Below are positions 7,470-10,352 of a stretch of 10,352 bases of DNA, piece after piece. Source of the DNA: SAR324 cluster bacterium (GTDB lineage: Bacteria; SAR324; NAC60-12); NCBI GenBank assembly GCA_028822475.1, contig JAPKDT010000058.1, positions 1-10,352 on the forward strand, written 5' to 3'. The first letter of the stretch is position 1; every line of letters starts with the position of its first letter. A program made the translations under genes and the position numbers. Under the pieces are notes generated by a model. It saw only the letters and a program-made list of their open reading frames with translations. It made no database searches and was not told where the DNA came from.

Positions 7470-8858
7470 ATGACATCACGCCTCCGCATTTCATCAATCA
7501 ATGAAAAACTACTGAATCAGCAGGTGACTCTCAATGGATGGGTACGCACCCGCAGGGGTTCAAAAGGTATTTCCTTTATTCAGCTTTATGATGGTTCGAA
7601 CCAAAACGGAATTCAAGCTGTGGCGGATGAAGTACTGGGAAACTATGAAGAAATTTCCAAACTGACCACCGGTACGTCAGTCAGTATAATCGGCAAGGTG
7701 GTTGAGTCTCCTGCCAAAGGCCAGGCGTTTGAAATTCACGCTGAAGAAGTAAGAGTTATCGGTGCTTCATCAGGAGATTTATATCCGCTTCAAAAGAAGG
7801 GTCACACCCTCGAATTTCTGCGTGAGATCGCACATTTGCGTCCGCGAACAAACACTCTCGGGGCAGTCTTTCGTCTGCGAAACACCCTCTCGTGGGCGAT
7901 CCACAGTTTTTTCCAGGAACGTGATTTCCTCTATGTACAGACGCCGATCATCACTGCAAATGATGCGGAAGGCGCGGGTGAAATGTTTCACGTCACAGCA
8001 CTTGATCTGGAAAATTTACCACGAAATTCTGAGGGGAAAGTTGATTACAGTAAAGATTTTTTTGGTACAGATGTAAGTCTGACAGTTTCCGGGCAGTTAG
8101 GTGCAGAAGTCTTTGCGCTGGCCTTCAGCGATGTTTATACATTTGGTCCAACTTTCCGTGCGGAAAATTCCAACACTTCACGTCACCTCGCTGAATTTTG
8201 GATGATTGAACCGGAAATGGCTTTTACAGATTTGCAGGGGATGCTCGTGTTGACGGAGGAGTTTCTCAAATATGTGATTGGTGTCTGTCTGGAACGGCAC
8301 GAGGAAGAACTCGAATTTTTGCAAAAAATGTATGAACCACAGTTGCTAGAAACTTTGCATCATATTCACCAAACTCAATTTGAAACTCTAACTTACACTG
8401 ATGCTATTGATATTTTACAAAAATCCGGAGAAACATTTGAGTTTCCTGTAAAATGGGGTGTTGATCTGCAGTCAGAGCATGAACGTTTTTTAACAGAAAA
8501 ACATGTTAAAAAACCAATAAATTTGATTGACTATCCTGCGGATATTAAAGCATTTTACATGAAGCAGAATGCTGATGGAAAGACAGTCGCAGCGATGGAT
8601 GTGCTTTTCCCGCGACTTGGAGAAATAATTGGTGGTTCGCAGCGTGAAGATTCTCTGGAAACGCTTTCAAGAAAAATGAAAGAACACAAACTTCCGAGTG
8701 AAACCTACGATTGGTATCTTGATTTACGACGCTTCGGTTCGGTTCCGCACTCTGGATTTGGACTGGGGTTTGAGCGCCTGGTGCAGTTTGTGTCAGGCAT
8801 GAAAAATATCCGTGACGTTATCCCTTTTCCGCGTGTTCCCGGAAACGCAAATTTTTAA
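7470..8858 (+). CDS. asnS: Asparaginyl-tRNA synthetase
   Basis: This class IIb synthetase attaches asparagine to tRNA-Asn in the cytoplasm. At 462 residues it has the usual bacterial length. The N-terminal OB-fold that reads the anticodon is visible at about residues 17-105 (VTLNGWVRTRRGSKG, then SFIQLYDGS). Motif 1 lies in the FRLRNTLSWAIHSFF region, followed by the AsnRS hallmark AEGAGEMF. Motif 2 contains FRAENSNTSRHLAEFW with R230 and E232. Motif 3 is GLGFERL with R436, and the protein ends in the typical PGNANF. The AENSNTSRHLAEFW wording and the EGAGEMF segment separate it from AspRS and LysRS. Its presence means that direct asparaginylation is available, whether or not the amidotransferase route also exists. 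No Shine-Dalgarno precedes the ATG. The TAA stop shares its last base with the next gene's ATG. Confidence 0.97.
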   Translation: MTSRLRISSINEKLLNQQVTLNGWVRTRRGSKGISFIQLYDGSNQNGIQAVADEVLGNYEEISKLTTGTSVSIIGKVVESPAKGQAFEIHAEEVRVIGASSGDLYPLQKKGHTLEFLREIAHLRPRTNTLGAVFRLRNTLSWAIHSFFQERDFLYVQTPIITANDAEGAGEMFHVTALDLENLPRNSEGKVDYSKDFFGTDVSLTVSGQLGAEVFALAFSDVYTFGPTFRAENSNTSRHLAEFWMIEPEMAFTDLQGMLVLTEEFLKYVIGVCLERHEEELEFLQKMYEPQLLETLHHIHQTQFETLTYTDAIDILQKSGETFEFPVKWGVDLQSEHERFLTEKHVKKPINLIDYPADIKAFYMKQNADGKTVAAMDVLFPRLGEIIGGSQREDSLETLSRKMKEHKLPSETYDWYLDLRRFGSVPHSGFGLGFERLVQFVSGMKNIRDVIPFPRVPGNANF

Positions 8859-9994
8859 TGAAGATCCTTATCGGCAGCAACGTCCACTGGTGGAACGCGG
8901 AGGCTGCCTATGCCTCATCCATCGCAAAGCTGCTTCAGGATGCAGGGCATTCCGTTTTTGTGCTGACACGTCCGGGCTCGCTTAATGAACAACGGCTGAA
9001 AGAACGCGGATTACGTCTAGTAACCCACATTGATCTCAACAGCAACAATCCTTTCCAGCTTTTTAGGGCTTACCAAAAGCTGAAGAAATTTCTACTAGAA
9101 GAACGCATTGAACTGATAAATCCTCACCGTTCTGAAGGTTTCCCTTTATTTATTTTTGCGGCCCACACTGTACGTTCGCTTGTTCCAGAAAATCGTCTTC
9201 CAGTGATACGAACACGTGGAACAACTAGGCTTTTGCATCAACATTGGCTGAATCGAAAAATGTACTCAGACTGGACGGACTTCCATATTACAGCAGGCAA
9301 AATAGTTTCGGAACGCTTACTGAGCCAAGTAAATATTTTGACAGAAAAGCTGAAAACAATTTATTATCCTGTCAGTTGTCCGGAACTTCCTCTGCTGCCG
9401 CAAAAAGATTTTCGGACTGAATTTCAGATTTCCACAAAAGCCAAAGTGCTTGCAGTTGTGGGACGTATTCGTCCGGTCAAGGGACAGCGGATAGTGCTTC
9501 ATAGTTTGAGCCAGCTGTTGCTGGAATTTACTGATTTGGTACTGCTTATTCCGTATCGTGATACATCCGAAAATGAAGCCGAAATGCAGGCACTCCGGAG
9601 TGATATCAGTAGGCTAGAACTTGAAGCACATGTGCGTCTAATTCCGGAACGTGAAGATATCCTGGCATTGATGGAATTTGCAGATGCAGGTATAGTAAGT
9701 TCAGTAGATTCTGAAGTAATCTGCAGGGTCGCGGTTGAATTTTTTTCAGTTGGAACTCCGGTGGTGGCATTCCCTACGGGCTGTCTTCCGGAAATCATTA
9801 GACATGCTGAAAATGGACTGTTGACAAAAAATCAAACTCAGGAGGCTCTTACGGACGAATTACGGAAAATTCTGACAGATCCGGAACTCTGTGATCGTCT
9901 CGGTCAGGGCGCACGTCGTGATGCAGAAATTCGTTTTAATCCTCAAATAATGCTCACCGAAACTCTGGAAGTATTTGAGCGTTCCCTCAATTAA
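8858..9994 (+). CDS. GT4-family-like glycosyltransferase (GT-B fold)
   Basis: This 378-residue protein looks like a retaining glycosyltransferase that moves a sugar from a nucleotide-sugar donor to an unknown acceptor, at the cytoplasmic face of the membrane if envelope-related. The N-terminal half has the GT-B acceptor domain with an alternating strand/helix pattern starting MKILIGSNVHWWNAEAAYA. The C-terminal donor domain starts near residue 195 with VVGRIRPVKG (R203, K208), the usual phosphate-contact segment. It contains an E-x7-E motif with E286 and E294 (SEVICRVAVE), followed by GTPVVAFPTGCLPEII, as in family GT4. No signal peptide or membrane helix is seen. Its ATG overlaps the asnS stop (TAATG), so translation is probably coupled to asnS. 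Coupling to a synthetase gene gives no clue to the acceptor. Lipopolysaccharide or other surface glycan assembly is the general expectation, not shown here. Confidence 0.9.
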   Translation: MKILIGSNVHWWNAEAAYASSIAKLLQDAGHSVFVLTRPGSLNEQRLKERGLRLVTHIDLNSNNPFQLFRAYQKLKKFLLEERIELINPHRSEGFPLFIFAAHTVRSLVPENRLPVIRTRGTTRLLHQHWLNRKMYSDWTDFHITAGKIVSERLLSQVNILTEKLKTIYYPVSCPELPLLPQKDFRTEFQISTKAKVLAVVGRIRPVKGQRIVLHSLSQLLLEFTDLVLLIPYRDTSENEAEMQALRSDISRLELEAHVRLIPEREDILALMEFADAGIVSSVDSEVICRVAVEFFSVGTPVVAFPTGCLPEIIRHAENGLLTKNQTQEALTDELRKILTDPELCDRLGQGARRDAEIRFNPQIMLTETLEVFERSLN

Positions 9995-10058
9995 AAAAAA
10001 TCTTCCGTTCATTGATTGACAAGCAGCACTCTTAACAGAGTTAATTATGCGCAGCTCT

Positions 10059-10071
10059 TAATACCGTATTA
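10059..10071. promoter_or_regulatory. Palindrome TAATAC-C-GTATTA upstream of tRNA-Ser, second copy of the thrS site
   Basis: This perfect inverted repeat has 6-base arms around a single C and can be extended by one more T/A pair on each side (10058-10072). Its 12 palindromic bases are identical to those of the repeat before thrS at 4258-4270; only the centre base differs. It lies 27 bases upstream of the -35 box of the tRNA-Ser promoter, and 64 bases downstream of the glycosyltransferase stop. A binding site for a dimeric regulator is possible. Bidirectional termination is unlikely, as the arms are short and AT-rich and no T-run follows. Confidence 0.35.
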
Positions 10072-10098
10072 ATAACTCAGCAGATTTAGAATTCAGAC

Positions 10099-10127
10099 TT
10101 GAGAAATTAAAGCAAATTTAGGATAAT
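10099..10127 (+). promoter_or_regulatory. Sigma70-type promoter of the tRNA-Ser gene
   Basis: TTGAGA at 10099-10104 and GATAAT at 10122-10127 each match five of six consensus bases and are separated by exactly 17 bases. Transcription would begin near 10134, only about five bases before the mature tRNA 5' end at 10139. That is a normal arrangement for a stand-alone tRNA gene with a short leader removed by RNase P. Confidence 0.72.
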
Positions 10128-10138
10128 TATAAAAATAC

Positions 10139-10228
10139 GGAGGGATGGGTGAGTGGCTGAAACCGACGGACTTGAAATCCGTTAAGGCGGCAACGTCTTC
10201 GGGGGTTCGAATCCCTCTCCCTCCGCCA
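10139..10228 (+). tRNA. tRNA-Ser, anticodon UGA
   Basis: The full class II cloverleaf folds. The acceptor stem is GGAGGGA (10139-10145) with TCCCTCC (10218-10224). A short D stem GGT/ACC encloses the D loop. The anticodon stem is ACGGA/TCCGT with loop CTTGAAA, giving anticodon TGA at 10173-10175 (reads UCA, and by wobble other UCN codons). A long variable arm, AAGGCG/CGTCTT around GCAA, is typical of tRNA-Ser. The T stem GGGGG/CCCTC (one G-T pair) carries loop TTCGAAT. The discriminator G is at 10225, and CCA is encoded in the DNA at 10226-10228. The UGA anticodon normally marks an essential serine isoacceptor. The gene stands alone with its own promoter. No terminator hairpin with a T-run is visible in the 124 bases after it. 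Confidence 0.98.
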
Positions 10229-10352
10229 CACATAGATTCTATTACTTCCCACAACATCCTTTTGTAGACTGCCATCTCAGTATCTTACTGGCTAAGCGCC
10301 TACCATAGTCCTACAACTTCCTATAATATTCTATTGATTCTTACATACATTT

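Noticed and set aside
10028..10041. Hairpin ACTCT-TAAC-AGAGT after the glycosyltransferase as a terminator
   Set aside because: The stem is only five base pairs and no T-run follows.
10016..10045. TTGACA followed by GTTAAT as a second promoter for tRNA-Ser
   Set aside because: The -35 is perfect but the -10 matches only four of six bases and lacks the key A at position 2; the promoter at 10099-10127 is much better.
10093..10275. Minus-strand 60-residue open frame covering the tRNA-Ser
   Set aside because: It is the antisense translation of the tRNA; the GGGRGIRTPE string is a familiar artefact of such false genes.
10278..10290. CAGTA-TCT-TACTG hairpin downstream of the tRNA
   Set aside because: Short stem with a three-base loop and no T-run; not a credible terminator.

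Overview
The window reads as an ordinary bacterial chromosomal segment. Six complete protein genes and one tRNA gene all lie on the + strand, and the tail of another gene may enter at the left edge. By eye the base composition is moderately AT-rich and uniform. There are no transposases, integrases, CRISPR arrays or phage genes. Lon, a bacterial-type ThrRS, a bacterial AsnRS and a tRNA-Ser with encoded CCA show a bacterium. The YajR-like transporter and the style of the glycosyltransferase fit a Gram-negative, proteobacterium-like lineage, but the phylum cannot be fixed from this sequence. Most genes lack a Shine-Dalgarno sequence at the expected distance, which is a lineage clue in itself.

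Layout. Positions 3-113 may be the C-terminal end of an unidentified gene. Positions 114-360 are intergenic and hold a good sigma70-type promoter (262-290), overlapped at its -35 by an inverted repeat. They also hold a perfect but orphan Shine-Dalgarno-like motif. Positions 361-1611 encode a 12-helix MFS transporter of the YajR type without the C-terminal YAM domain. A 177-base gap follows. Positions 1789-4224 encode a complete Lon protease. Positions 4287-6068 encode threonyl-tRNA synthetase without its N-terminal TGS domain. Positions 6093-7397 encode a 434-residue protein of unknown function with a two-helix membrane hairpin. Positions 7470-8858 encode asparaginyl-tRNA synthetase. Positions 8858-9994 encode a GT4-like glycosyltransferase whose start overlaps the asnS stop by one base. 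The tRNA-Ser(UGA) lies at 10139-10228 behind its own promoter. The last 124 bases hold nothing I can identify.

How the genes relate. lon, thrS, the unknown membrane protein, asnS and the glycosyltransferase are co-directional with gaps of 62, 24, 72 and -1 bases. I see no convincing terminator between them, so partial or full co-transcription is plausible. The shared themes are protein synthesis and quality control (Lon, ThrRS, AsnRS, tRNA-Ser), with two envelope-linked passengers.

The hunt found no obvious new multi-gene system. The best leads are: the same spaced palindrome, TAATAC-N-GTATTA, in front of both thrS and tRNA-Ser; the TGS-less ThrRS; the unknown membrane-hairpin protein between two synthetase genes; and the general lack of Shine-Dalgarno sequences together with an orphan perfect one.
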